From Nyssa sinensis (lineage: Eukaryota > Streptophyta > Magnoliopsida > Cornales > Nyssaceae): a stretch of 64,000 nt of DNA. Each line of letters starts with the position of its first letter. Within the stretch, counting starts at the first letter, position 1. Position numbers and translations under genes: made by a program. Location: NCBI GenBank assembly GCA_008638375.1, contig CM018047.1, positions 50,352,679 through 50,416,678 on the forward strand. The letters are read 5' to 3'. Shown piece after piece: positions 46,844-59,900 of this stretch. The notes below the pieces were generated by a model. The model was not told the DNA's origin and did no database searches. It saw only the letters and a program-made list of their open reading frames with translations.

Positions 46844-47336
46844 CTACTCTTTATTTTAATGCTTTTAAAATTTAAAGAATGCAAAAAGTAAGCTATAGGA
46901 ATAAAAATAAAGAAAAATGGAGAAGAAACCAAAGAGAAAAACATGAAAATCGAAATGGGTGTTCAAAAAATATTTATTAAATTTATTTTTATTATTTGGG
47001 ACTTAAAGTGTACAAAAAATGAAATTATAGGATCAAAAATGAAACAAATAGATATCCCTAGTTACAGGTTATTCGCACGATCATGGTCGATGAATATTTT
47101 TGATAATTTTAATGTCTTTTAATCTGCAAAACTTACCCTATAATATGTAGATACATGTTTTGAAATGTTATGGTTTAAACTAGGTGAAAAAGGTCAAAAA
47201 AAAAAAAGCAATCTTCCACAATAGCCAAAGTCATTACTTCGCCCTGGCGACACTGTCTAAAGAAGAAAGAAAGAAGGAAATAGAAAAAAGGTCACACGCA
47301 TGTGACAAAACCCTATGGCTTTGTCTCTAAGTATGT

Positions 47337-47339
47337 ATA

Positions 47340-47381
<42 letters not shown>

Positions 47382-47382
47382 G
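47337..47382. repeat. (GT)n(AT)n compound microsatellite
   Basis: About 8 GT units then about 13 AT units, bordered by TATG and AGTTTAAA. Confidence 0.95.
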
Positions 47383-47939
47383 TTTAAATATTTAATGTCT
47401 ACTAATAATAATAATAATAAATAAATTAATAAATAGCAAAATAATCTAGGCAACAAATGTCTATAGTCCCATCCCGGATTCAAATATAATGACCGTTTGA
47501 GTTAATTAAATTCCAAAAATTATAACACATTTATTTAAATTACAAAAATGTCCCTACATTTTTTCTAGCTATTAAATACGTTACTAAAATCTTGTAAAAA
47601 GCTAGTTTGATATTTCTAAAGGCTCTAGATTCAAATTTGTAGCGTATTTTTATGAAATTACTAAAATACCCTTTTACATTTAATGTATCTTAAATGTACC
47701 GATAAATTTTAAAGAATATTTATTCTTATATTTTTCGACGTTCAAGGTTTTATTTTATAGTCTGTTTAAGTTAAATAAATTATAAAAATTATGTTTTAAC
47801 ATCATAGTTGTAAGTTAATTACATAAATGACCTAGTAATAATTAGAAAACTCAATCTTAGAGTTTGTTTTCTTAAAAAAAATATTTAAATATAAAATAAA
47901 ATAAATAAAGGATTTTATAGACATTTTAATATTTATGAT

Positions 47940-48060
47940 TAAATTATTTATAGACAAACTCTCACACAGGAGATCAGTGTAATTTCTATAATCATAAGAG
48001 TATGTGTGTAGTATTGACAAATTTCAAAGAAGGTTAATATAATTTATCTAAATATATTTA
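47940..48060. repeat. Partial copy of the 45.6-kb MITE
   Basis: AGGAGATCAGTGTAATTT and a following TTAATATAATTTATC match the right end of the element at 45648-46154. The left part is missing. Confidence 0.5.
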
Positions 48061-49153
48061 AAGCAGTTCTTTTAGGTTTTTATTTTTATTTTCAAGAAAA
48101 AATACAATTTATTAAAATGACAATTTATTGCATTAGAACAAATATGGCCTTAGGCCATCTCCCGCAGTAATTTAAATTTACTCTCATATTTAAGTAAAAG
48201 TTTTATTTGAATTTGATACTTTTCAACAATTTAAAAATAATTTTTAATTATTATAAATTTAAATTTATAAATAATGTTTTAAAAATTTAAATTTAAATTT
48301 AAGTAAAAATAAATTTAATATAAATATGAGTGGTGAGTTAATTTTAATTTAAATTTAAATTTGAGAATCAGTTTAGTTGAGAAATATGAAATAAACTCCC
48401 GTTACTTTCCCTTCTCTTTCCTTTCTTTTCAATTCCTTCTATCCACACTGGCTTTTAAGGTCCTGTTTGGATAGCCACCGAAATCTGAAAACTGAGTATC
48501 AAGAATTGAAAAAACTGTTTGGTTTGGTTTTCAGTTTGGATGACTAAGGGAGTGGTTTCTCAATATTTTTAGAAATGAAACAGAAGCAACCCTCTGTACT
48601 AAATGGTATACGAATGACAGAGAGCAGCGCCAAGGGCCAACGCACTGCATCTCACCCTCCTCTCTCACTCTCTGCATCTCACAAATCTCTTTCTCACTCT
48701 CTGCAAATCTCACTCGATCACGATCTGCAACGCTTTCTCGATCTGGCTTCGCTCGGATCAAATCACTCAGTTCTCTTTGCATCTCATTCTCTGCCTCTCT
48801 CACTCTCTCCAAATCTCTCTCGATCTCATTTTTTCTCTCAGATCAAATCTACAACTGATCTGATCGCTGGCCTCTGACAGACGACTGTCTCACGCGGCAC
48901 ATTCGCTCACTCACGCAACGCCTTCTCTCACTATCTGCATCTTACTCTGCATATTTTTTCCTTTCTCTCTCTTTATGTAATTTCTGTCCTATAGATTTAA
49001 CAAATTTCAAAGCAAATCTGATACATTTCAATTCCATTGAAATGTATCAAACCAAATCTCTCACCTATCGCATCCATCTTTCCAACAAACAGTTTAGGGT
49101 TTCTGTTCTCTATTTAGAACATGTGAGAGCCTTTCATGTCTTCAACATAGCAT

Positions 49154-49260
49154 ATGCTTCTTAGAGGGCATAAGAGAAAACAAGCAGAAGTTGTTTCTGA
49201 AGACGATCACTCACACACGGACGAAAACGTTGTGCCAGTACCTCCCCCCCCTTCAAAAAA
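49154..49260 (+). CDS. Possible upstream exon within the Harbinger region
   Basis: Starts MLLRGHKRKQAEVV, contains a PVPPPPSKK run and ends at AAAAAA followed by GTATGC, a good donor. Joining directly to ORF1 at 51318 does not keep frame, so it may belong to another transcript or to nothing. No domain recognised. Confidence 0.25.
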
Positions 49261-51317
49261 GTATGCAATGATGAAAACGCTGCATCACTCTCCCATCTTT
49301 TTTAGGATTGTTGTGCTGTTCTTGATTGTTTATTCTTGTGTAGATTGTTGTATGTACAGTATAACACATTCTTGGCTAATAAAAATAACAGAGAATTTTG
49401 TTCTGAAATAAATGGTTACAGGAACTGTGAGGCAATACTAAGATTTATATATCTTTGGACTAAACCATTTTTGGGGCTGCTTGGGTGCAAGATTTATTTT
49501 TCTTTTCATCTTGTTTGTGAAAACTACAATCTGCTACTACATAAGCTCTGGACAATGTGCAGAGTTAGAAAGTATCATTGTGGAGTGAAATGTACCTGAT
49601 GGTGAAAATTACCATTTATTGCAGTTCAATACATATTAACTAAGAAATTAATCTTGATCAGAAAATGTATGTGAGATAAGACATTGTCTTCTTGGTTCAT
49701 CATCTGTAATTTTTGTCCATAAAGCTACGCCCTGAAGTTCCAAAGCTTTTATGCTTATTTCTTTGAACTGCCAAAGTTTTCATAAAAAGATTTGTTTAGC
49801 ATTCTAGTAATTGCTTGAAAAATTTAAAACCCTATGTAAAACACAATGGACTTGAAAAATTTTCATGGGATGTCCTATCAGCCCTTTAGTGTAAAATGTT
49901 TGTGCTACTCCTTATTCTACATTTCAGCTTAAATATAAAATATTTAGGGTTAAAATGTGATTCCTCAAAATTTAAGGTAACAAAATTTGTTGCCACTATA
50001 ACTTTTTTATGTTCTGTGGTTACTGGATTTCAGTGTTGCGTATTGAGGTCCCAGAGGCATCAATTAAAAGTAAAGGATATGATTGAAATGTGAAGAACAT
50101 TCCAGAATGATACAATGTCTATTGGTGCTCGTATTGCCTCATAGTTTAAACTTATGTTTCAGCACTAGTTTAAATCTGCATTCTTTTCCCCTTCTTCATC
50201 TGGAAGTTTGGTAGATGAATATTGCTAAGTTTCAAAATGATATTTTGAAGTTGTTGTAAGAGTTCCTTTAGTGATGTATGCAAGATACTCTTTCGAGTCA
50301 TGGTTCTCTTTTGGTTTTTGAATACCATGGATAGTAGAACTAAAGTAACCGAGACCTCATGATCTGAATTGAAAATTTTGTTGGTTCAGTTTAGGTGTTG
50401 GTTAGCTTGCATGTATTATTTTGTTCAAAACTGAGTTTGAACCGCTAGTAGAGTAACCATTATTGTTCGAAATGTCATGAGTTGATCGTATAGGTTAGTT
50501 TTTTTTGTTGCCATGCTTGTGTGCTGGTATTATTACAACCCCTTCCCCCCTTAAAAAAAGTGTAAAAAATAAGAAGAAATATGTTTGTAGAGATTGCGTA
50601 GAAAATTATTCGCCGTTATTTTAGTAGTGAGCCATGGAAGCAAGATTCTGGCATGCAACCTTTCCTTTTCCACTCTCAACTGATCTGTCGCATGGTCTTT
50701 ACTTTTATTATTTGCTCTTCCAATTCACTTTTCTGGTTGCTAAGAGAATTCACCTCCAGTTCCAGGTCCTTAACCTGCATTCTTAAACCTTCGAAGATAG
50801 TATTCTATTCGCCAAAATGGATCCATTCATTTTGATTATTTTCCTTTTTCTATGACACTCTATATCATTGGCATGTAAACATTTTAGTTTCCATACGTCA
50901 ATGCCTTTAAGTCTTTGCACTAACGAGACCAGGTAGGGGAATGTCTAGGAATAAATGACTTTCGCATCTATTTGCTTTTTTATTATTATTATTATTTTGA
51001 GCGAAAAAAGTTGTAACCAGTGTGTGCCTTCTGATTGAGAATTCTGTTAGTTAAACTCACCTTTTGTTTGACTCTGTATTCTTTAACTTTGTTCAACTGA
51101 TTTTTCCAATATGCTACCTGGTTTTTGTCATTTTTATTTCTAGTTGTCTATCTGAAACTACTACTTTATGGTCATTGGGTGGGTTATATTTTTAAGAGAA
51201 GAAATGATTAGGAAAAATCTTTAAATGCAATATTAGATAAACTTTTATGTTTTTATTTTTGTTTTTTCCCCTATATCTCTCTTCTTTGGTTGATCATAAA
51301 AACAATATTGGTAGTAG

Positions 51318-52297
51318 ATGTCTGAACAAAATGCAGAGTATGAAGATTATGTGCTTTGGCCGTCACGAATTGAAGAGACCTTTATAAGACTAATGGTTGA
51401 CGAAGTACAAAAAAATCCTCTACAAACAAATACATTTCATGCAAAAGTCTGGAAAAAAAAATTGAGGATGCACTATTTAACTATTGTGGAAGGCGTTATA
51501 CCCTTCAGCAATTGAGATCGAAGTACACAAGGTTACGAATGAAATATAGGGAATTTGCTGAAATGTTAGGGGATAAATGTTCTGGTTTCGGATAGGACCT
51601 GGAAACTAATACAGTTACTGCAATTGGGGATGTATGGGATGATTATCTTAGGGTAAATGACTCACAACTTCTCCCTACTTGCTATACTTACACAACCCTT
51701 GCAAAAAAAAAGATTCTAACGCCATATTCCTTTTCACAAATGTAGGCACACCCTAATGCGAGAATATTTTGTCGTAAGGGACTCGAGCATTACAAGTTGT
51801 TGGGAATTATTTTTAACACCACAACCGCCACAAGGTCATTAGCAAGATCATCTTCTCAGTTGCCTCCCACATCAGATGAGGAAAGAGTGTTAGAAGATAA
51901 TTTTTTCAGGACTGGTGTGCATGTGAATCCTGTAACACGTACACAAAATGTTCCATCACCAGTGAACCTCACCCCATCATCTTCTGGCAAACGTGCTTCA
52001 TCCGGGCCACAGTCACATAGACCCTCAAAATCTAGTAAAGTGTCAAGTATGGATGTCGCTTTGGATGCGTTTATAGATTATACCAAGGCTCGTACTAAGA
52101 AATTAGAACACCCAAGCCAAACTACAGAGGTTGTCTCTAACCTCAATGATTGTTACTCAATTGTAGCATGCATGGATACCTTAAATGCTTTGGCAAATGT
52201 CAACGATGTCCAATATGTAAAGGCTGCTAAGTCCTTTGTGGATGGCGAGTGGCACACAGTTTTCATGGAAATGCGAGGATCTTCTCAGATGGCTTGA
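51318..52297 (+). pseudogene. PIF/Harbinger ORF1, Myb/SANT-like DNA-binding protein
   Basis: ORF1 proteins help the transposase bind DNA and enter the nucleus. Exon 1 (51318-51652) starts MSEQNAEYEDYVLWPSR and carries the Myb/SANT-like domain, continuing as YTLQQLRSKYTRLRMKYREF. A one-base indel in an A9 run (51453-51461) shifts the frame, and a TAG at 51594-51596 replaces an expected Trp codon. A GTAAAT donor and a TGTAG acceptor then join to exon 2 (51746-52297), which continues AHPNARIFCRKGLEHYKLLG and ends in a Ser/Pro-rich tail. About 300 residues if repaired. Confidence 0.8.
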
Positions 52298-53627
52298 GTT
52301 CAGAGCCTGTAAGGGTTTTGTTGGTCCATGGATTTGGTGGTTCTTCTGTGTCTTATCCATTTGTGGTGGTTGTTCATTGTATGCTTTTATGTTTGTGAAA
52401 CTATGTCTTATGTTTGTGAACAATTTTCTCCCGTCTTATGCATGTGATCACTGACTAATGCAGCTAGGTGCTATCCATGTGTTTGTGAACAATTTTCGTT
52501 AATCTTACTATGTTATCTATATAATATACGTTGTTTTTTTTTTTTTTATTCTGAAATGCAAGTGTCTGATTTGGAGTTTTAGATGGATGTTGTGTGTTGT
52601 TAATTCATTTTGTTTCTATACTTTTGTATGATCTGGTTTTGGTATGAATTGCTTCCCCCTCTGTTTTCATTATCTATATTTTCATGACCAGCTACATCTC
52701 CATCAATTTGATTAGATTATGTGGTTTTCACATTGAAATCTTTTCAAAACCATTGCTAACCAGAACTATACTCTTATCATATCTTAGGATGTTTTGCATA
52801 AACACAACATAACCACTGGTTTTGTTTGATTTTACTTTTAGATAGACCATTAGAGGGAAGGTCAATCAATGATTGGATCAGGAGAAACTTTCCTTTGAAA
52901 AATAAATAATCATATGAATGAATAAACTAAATTGTATATATAAAATATCAGTTAAAAAACAAACATGTCATTGGAACAAACTGTTCCTACATGTTAAAAA
53001 GATGATATTTAGGGTGAGAAATGCGAGAAAGTAGATTAGATGACATTAAATAATAGATCAGGATCCTACTAGAAAGAAATCGTAGAGATGCAATGTAATA
53101 TTGTTCTACCTTATCTGTCTACTCTACAATGTTTGATATTATTTATCTTTTAGATTGAGTTCCAACTATGGAATGTGCAGAGCACTGGCTGGGAACTTTG
53201 CCTAACGCCTAAACTCACTTTCTTGTCTAGAATTTTTTTTATGAGTTTAGGGGACCAGTTGTGGTTCTCCAAATTTTTGACTTTCTCTCAGCCTTTTTTT
53301 TTTTTTGGCAAACAACCTGTTTTAAACATTAACAAAAATGAACAAAAATAAAGAAAATAATGTGGGGATACTTTTTTTTTTTTGCAGAAAGAATTTGGTT
53401 AGATTCTCCTAATTGCCTTTTTCCATAGATAAAAGGTTTCATTTTATATGTGAATAGTTACAACTTCAGTAATGCAGTCTCTTTAAATTATTGGCTTTAA
53501 GTTAACAATTACAGTAGTAGTTACTCTTAAATATGTATGATAATATGACCATGTTAGCCTGTTTTCATTGTCATATGGTCTGTTATAACTTTCCATTCAA
53601 TTAAAATGTGTTCGGTAATGCAGTAAC

Positions 53628-55027
53628 ATGTCGCATAGTACGTCAAATGACTCAGATTCAGAGGACGTTAACATGATGTTAGATGCGTTTATGTTAGCAC
53701 AAATTCATAATCACATGAGTAGTGATATTGGAAAACAACCTTATAGAACATCTGCCTTAACAGGTATTCAGTATATACAAGAATTATTAACTGGTAATCC
53801 GACGCGCATGTTTGACATGCTTCATATGGATGCGCCGACTGTTATGGCCTTGTGTAATACATTACGCAACGGTTTCCTTGATGAAACTCCACACCGACAT
53901 GTACCAATCGAAGAATCTGTAGCTATTTTCCTACTAACAGTTGGGCATAGTACTAGACAACGAGTGGTGGTAGAACGATTTTAGCATTCAACTGAAATAA
54001 TCGACCGCCATATTAAGGATGTGATGCGAGCTTTGGCTAAATTAGGCGTTCTACTAATTTGCCCAAAGCTGCCGTATCAAACTGCTCTAGAGATAATGAC
54101 AAATCCTAAATTTAACCCATACTTTTTGGTATGTATGATATGGAATTGGTGTACTTTGAATTGTATTCTCTAATTAATTGACTTTTTTTAATTTATAAAA
54201 TTTGATGGAATGAATCCCATAGGACTGTATCGGTGCAATTGATGGGACACACGTGTTTGCATGGGCACCTGCTTCAAAACAAATAGCATTTCGTGGTCGA
54301 AAAACCACTGTGACACAAAATGTTCTTACTGCTTGTTCATTTGACATGTTGTTTACATTCGTTTACACGGGTTGGGAGGGAAGTGCTAATGATTCTCGTG
54401 TATTTCTAAATGCAATAACAAAATCGGATGCTAAATTTCCTATGCCACCCATTGGTAAGATTCATATTACGTTTACTGACCTCAGTAGTTAACAAATTTT
54501 ATATTGTTTACGTTTTATATACTTATACTTGGGTTTGTTTTCTTCTAATGCTTCAATGGTTAGGTAAATATTATTTGGTTGATGCTTGTTTTACGAATGT
54601 TGGTGGCTTCTTATCTCCTTATCGTGGTGAGAATTACCACCTGTGGGATTTTCGAGGAAGGAGTCAAAGCTTTAGCGGGTATAGGGAACTATTTAATCAT
54701 AGGCATTCATGTTTGCGGAATGTAATAGAGAGATGTTTTGGGGTACTAAAGTCGCGATTTCCACTTCTCAAGAGTATGCTGAACAACAAACTATCTCGTC
54801 AAGGACCATTAGTCACTATTTGTTGTGTAATTCATAACTTTATTCGTTTACATTCTATGTCAGACAATATATTCAATGAATTTCAATCAGATGACGTAGA
54901 GTTATACGAAACAAGTCATCTGGTCGGGCCCCAAATTGAAGTTGACATGTCAGAAGAGCAAGTTAACCACATGACGCATTTACGCGACCAAATTGCATTT
55001 CAAATGTGGAATGATTATGTGCAATAA
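53628..55027 (+). pseudogene. PIF/Harbinger ORF2, DDE transposase (HARBI1-like), one stop
   Basis: Three exons: 53628-54128, 54223-54454, 54564-55027, with GT-AG junctions that keep frame; 398 residues in all. Catalytic residues are visible: Asp in CIGAIDGTHV, Asp in SANDSRVF, Glu in NVIERCFGVLK. The N-terminal helix-turn-helix part precedes them. The only break seen is a TAG at 53982-53984, where the family usually has Gln (RFQHS). All else reads through, so inactivation looks recent. Length is usual for the family. Confidence 0.88.
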
Positions 55028-55205
55028 GACTACTAGATGACTTGTAATATTTGTATTTGTTTTTGTAATGTAAGTATCGTTGAGTCTTTATTTACATATT
55101 GTGGTATATTTGCGTGTTTGTTAATTATCTCTTTATCCATGTGCTCTATTTATTATGTCTTAGCTTCCTTAGTTTGTTCGGATCTATATAATAATAGAAT
55201 ATTTA

Positions 55206-55479
55206 ATGGAGGCACCATACTGTACATGCGGAGGTGGACAAATGCGCATGTGGACAACACATACAAGAAAAAAACAATGGCCAATTATTTTACAGATGCC
55301 CAATAGGGGGCGATCACCATGGCTCATTTTATTGGGTTGATGAATATCATGGGCAATTTATACGAAACGGATCTTCTCACAACAATAGGGGCATGGGAAC
55401 ATGGGCTTGTTGTATCGTTTCGCATATCGTAATATGTTGTATTATATTGGTATTACTCATTTTGCTAAGCATCAGCTAG
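55206..55479 (+). pseudogene. GRF-type zinc-finger protein with C-terminal membrane segment, frameshifted
   Basis: The ORF starts MEAPYCTCGGGQMRMWTTHT; a shift in an A7 run at about 55267-55274 moves the frame, after which NNGQLFYRCPIGGDHHGSF and YWVDEYHG follow. Together these fit the GRF zinc-finger pattern (CxC, then R/K-NNGxxFYxC, then F-W-DE), though the last Cys is not obvious. The C-terminus is one strongly hydrophobic segment (IVICCIILVLLILLSIS). It lies 179 bp after the transposase stop on the same strand. Confidence 0.6.
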
Positions 55480-55499
55480 ATTCAAATAGTAGCGTGTTG

Positions 55500-56690
55500 G
55501 CGATTACCAACTTCATATTGTACTAAGTTGTTTATTATGATATTTTTAGTTTGACATGTGCTTCAACAAATTGTATAAGATTTATATGTGAATTAAGTTT
55601 TTATATACTTATGCATAATAACCTACCACTAAAATGGACAAACAGCTGAGGTGGAACATTCTCATGTGACAGAAAACAAGATGTTAAATCTATTATGGGT
55701 AACGATATAATATTGCAGCAACTATTGTAAAATGTATGTATTATTAAATTATATACAAGAAACTGATATGGTCAAATGCAGTAAAAACATAACCAAACAC
55801 ACTTTTTAAGAGTATAAAAAATTGTGAAAATGTAATTCAGATATAATTTGTTTCAAAATATTGTAACAAAATTTGTGATTAATTTTTTAAAAATTGTGAA
55901 AATGTATTTGGATATGATAATCTAAATTATAAAATAGTAAAAAAAATTTAAAATTAATAGTTTGTCAATCGCGTATCTCGTGTTTTAAAATTAAAAATTT
56001 GTTTTTTAAAATCTAAACAAATAAGGGGGACAATTTTTATTTTTAAAAAATATTATTAAAAAAATAGTAAAAAATATAAATTTTATATATTTAAAAAATA
56101 AATACTCACCCCAAGCGAATAAGACATTGATCTTAAATCCGTCAACGGTCTTATTCGTTGGAAAAACAGTTGATCTTCCTAAATAAAGATCATGCCTTTT
56201 ATTGAATGACCATTTCCTACAAAAAATAATAATAATTAAGGCTTACCAGTATATAACAATAATTTCAAAAAAAAAAAGAATTTGAATGGACTAAGCATGC
56301 AGTAGGAAACGACAAATATATTCGTTAGCTTGGCTTGTCAATGGATCAATGTTAGATATTTAACTGCTCTTTCATAGTAATTTAGATAAAATTTTTTGAA
56401 TAGTATTTTTAAAAATTTTGTAATTAATCTTTTAAAAATTATAAAAATTTATTTCGATATGATAATCTAAATTTAAAAAAAAAAAAAATAATTCAAAACA
56501 CATATCCTATCCTGTAATTTCAAATTAAAAATCTTATTTTAAAAACATAATCAAATATAATCAATTTTTTTTTTTAAATTAATCAATCCAAACAATATTT
56601 CAAATTCTAAAATATTACTTAAAAACACTTCTAAAAAAATTTCTTAAAACTCTACCTCTCAAAAACTATCCAAACATAACATAAATTTTT
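55500..56690. other. AT-rich intergenic sequence with two related repeat blocks
   Basis: Blocks at about 55840-55960 and 56400-56480 share ATTGTGAAAATGTATTTGGATATGATAATCTAAAT-type text (in pieces under 20 identical bases). The right edge AAAACTATCCAAACATAAC near 56655 resembles a transposon end. No gene. Confidence 0.5.
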
Positions 56691-56765
56691 ACTGATTCCA
56701 ATCCCCAGTTCAATCGTTGCGCCTTTTCCACACTGCTTAATCTAAAACCCTAACCCTAGAAAGAA

Positions 56766-56988
56766 ATGTTCACGCGCGTTAACGTCCATGCCCAACCCAT
56801 ATCAAAAAATCAAAACCCTAGACCCTGAATACACGATGTATCAGAAGCTCGACCCGAACGGAACCGAAGCCCTGGAAGACGACCTAACAATCCACGAACC
56901 ATGTCGAGGAGACAATCATGGACAATCGATCCCGACCTGGACGGTATTGACCTCGAACCCGAAGACTTCACATCATCACTCCCCCTAA
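56766..56988 (+). promoter_or_regulatory. Upstream ORFs before the ankyrin/BTB start
   Basis: Two ATGs precede the main start if the transcript begins upstream. The one at 56766 opens a 20-codon ORF ending at 56828. The one at 56788 opens a 66-codon ORF in another frame that runs past the main ATG (56901) and ends at 56988. They would be expected to lower translation of the main ORF. The transcription start is unknown. Confidence 0.4.
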
Positions 56989-59900
56989 AGAAAGTCCCAT
57001 TCGGCGATGTCTTCGAGGCGTCTCGAGCAGGAGACGTCGACCGTCTCCGGTACGTCCTCGAATCGGGCGTGAATGTTAACGCGCGCGACCAATGGGACTC
57101 CGTGGCTCTCTACTATGCTTGCTTGGCCGGCCACCTGGACGCTGCAAAGATGTTGTTGGAGAGCGGTGCGATATGTTCGGAGCACACGTTTGATGGGGAC
57201 CGGTGCCATTATGCGGCGTTGAATTTGAAGGTGAGGAAGCTGCTGAAAGCTTTTGAGGCTCGGCCGCCGCCATTGGGGCCATTGCAGGCAGCGTTGAGAG
57301 AGACGTTCTTGGGGTGCTGGGCTAACAGGGTGTATGTCGAGCAGCCAGATACCCAATCCCAAATTCCAGGTTTAGTTTCTACTGATATATACGGAATATG
57401 TGTGTATTTAGAAGTTATTTGATTGTTTTGATTCAATTTTGGCAAGAATGACAATGTATACAGCTGAAATGCAGGCACATAATTTGTTTAGTTTGAATAT
57501 TTGTTTGTTATATGTTGTGGGTGTGAGTGTAGAGTGAATCTGTGTCAGGCCGTGGATGTGTATGTGTGCTTTGTATTTGTAGCTCATTTTGATTAGGATG
57601 ATAACTCTACGTAGCTGAAAGTAAAGCTGAGGGTTCTTGCTTGGTTGTGTTGTGTTAGTGAGTCTCTCACACATGATATTTTATTTTTTAATCTTGAGGT
57701 CTATTATGTGTAAAGCTAAAATGGAGCCATGGAATCAAAAAAATTCTATCCTTTTAATTAAACAGTATTTCTGCCTTGGTTCTAGTCTACCAGTCCTTTC
57801 ATGATGGCTAATTACATGACATGGCACATGTGACTTATCTTTTAGTGTAGAACATGCACAATGATACTTGGTCACCACAATGCTAAATTTGTGCAGGATG
57901 TTAATATGCTTTTACTAGAAACTTTTAAAGTAGGCTAAAGGTGAAAAAATGTTGCCTCTAAAATTACTTTGTGGATTTTTGAAGTGTTTCAAATCCTGAA
58001 CTTTTTTTTTCAGTCCTAGCTCTATATGTTCTGGAATATGAATTCCAAAAATTTTGCCAAAGCTGTTATTACCGCAATGATAAAGTGTTTTATGACATTT
58101 AAAAAGGGTTCTGTTTTTGTCGCAGTCAATTAAAAACATGGAATAATTATATTCAGGAGAACTAAATTTGGTGATCCAGAATGTTTTTTCATTTTTTTAT
58201 CTTGGTTTTCATTTTGAATGAAGAATAAAAGGAAAGGAGGTATGGATATCAATAACTCAAAAGTAAATAGGATTCGCTTAGATCTTGCTTTATATGTGCA
58301 GTTCCAATATGTAACAAGTTCCAACTATGTCATCTAAAAGCCTATCCCTACTACATTGCAATTTGAGTGTGTAACATCCTACATTCCTGTATTGTTCCGT
58401 TACATAACCATATATCTTCTTGCTAACATTGGTTGGGACCATTGTTTTAAAAGTCGGTTGCTCTTGTGCCTTCAAGTGCCACTTAAGGGAGATAGTAACT
58501 CCATAGTGAGGTTTAAATCCCATGAGGTGAGGACACACTCGTGTCTGAGAAGTTTGTCACATATAGTAACCACATATGGTGGATTGGATTTCTACCTTGA
58601 GTAGAAAAATTAAGAATCACTTATCTTGTGTTATCATCTATGCTAACATTTGACTTAATATACTTAACCTTCTTTTAATTAAATTTTAAAATATTTACAA
58701 ACTATCGTCTGTCTTTTATTCTGCTTTCCAGGATGTGGTCAACCCATGCTGAAATAGTTGAGATTCTTCAATAAAATATTGTTTTAGTTTCAAAACCCTA
58801 ATGTATGGCTTTTGGTGCCCTATCTGTGTTGATCTTTGTCAACTCTTTTTGGTTGCATCTCTGACACGTGGTTATGTATCTGATATGTGCTTAATGTCTT
58901 TAAGGCTAGTATTTATATTGATCTCACATGATGTGGGATATTGAGTAGGAAATTCATCTAACGAGGGATCCAGTTCCAGCCACTTCCCTTCAGATGTTGT
59001 ATTTTATGTTCAAGGTAGACCTATTGAAGCTCACAGAATCATCTTGAGTGCTAGGTCACCATTCTTTAAGAGAAAATTTGAGACTGACTGGAAAGATCGC
59101 AAGGAAGTAAGATTTTCAAGGGAAAAGTTGTCTTATCCTGCTCTTTACAGTCTCATCCACTTCTTTTATTCTGATAGACTTGAGATTGTAGTAGATGATA
59201 TGGAAGATCTTGTGAGAATTTGCAAAGTTTGCAAGTGCGAATCTTTACAAAGGGTCCTTGAGAAAGAACTGATTCACCAAAAATATGCAGAGTATAAAGC
59301 TCTCAGAGATGTAGACAACTCTCAGAAACGGTTTATCCTACAGGGGCTTTCCCTTCAGGAGGAAGACCGTCTTCCTGCTACATTGCATCGGATTCTTCAA
59401 ATATCTCTTACCAATTCCATCACGGACCAGAACTTAGATAGTGATGTTAATGATTTGGTAAGTGTTGGTGCAATGCAGTTGAGTGAATTGGAGGATGATC
59501 TTGCCGATGTTTGTGTAAGAGTTGATAGAAAGATATTTCGTTGCCATCAAGTGGTCTTAGCATCAAGATCAGAGTACTTCAAAGCGAGATTATCCCGTAT
59601 GAAGGATTTCCTTGAAGGGAAAGATGGTTTACACAGCACACTTCCATGTCTTGAAGAACATGATCTGAGCGTTGAAGCCTTTGAGAAAATGATTGAGTAT
59701 ATGTAAGTTTGTTCTTTCTTAACAGAATGCCAAACATGAATTTATACTCATAGGAAAACACATGGCATTACTTTATACATCTTCCCCTGGTTGCAAAGCA
59801 TTTGGTCACACAAAGTTTCTTGATTGTTTTAGCAATCAGAGATGTGTGGCCTAATTGTTATTGTCCTCAACTCCTTATATCATACAACAAGATTGCCCTT

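Larger units (their letters stand above)
48460..55500 (+). mobile_element. PIF/Harbinger transposon (borders uncertain)
   Basis: Encodes the two proteins this superfamily needs, a Myb/SANT-type ORF1 (51318-52297) and a DDE transposase ORF2 (53628-55027), on the same strand and in that order. A possible left terminus GGTCCTGTTTGGATAGCC lies at 48460, followed by a CT-rich leader (48640-48960). I could not find its inverted partner or a 3-bp duplication, so both borders are provisional. Only three disabling changes were seen in the coding parts of the two main ORFs. Confidence 0.7.

Noticed and set aside
48531..48877. Overlapping ORFs of about 93-100 codons on both strands
   Set aside because: They come from a CT-rich repeat (TCTCTCACTC), which opens frames on both strands without coding.
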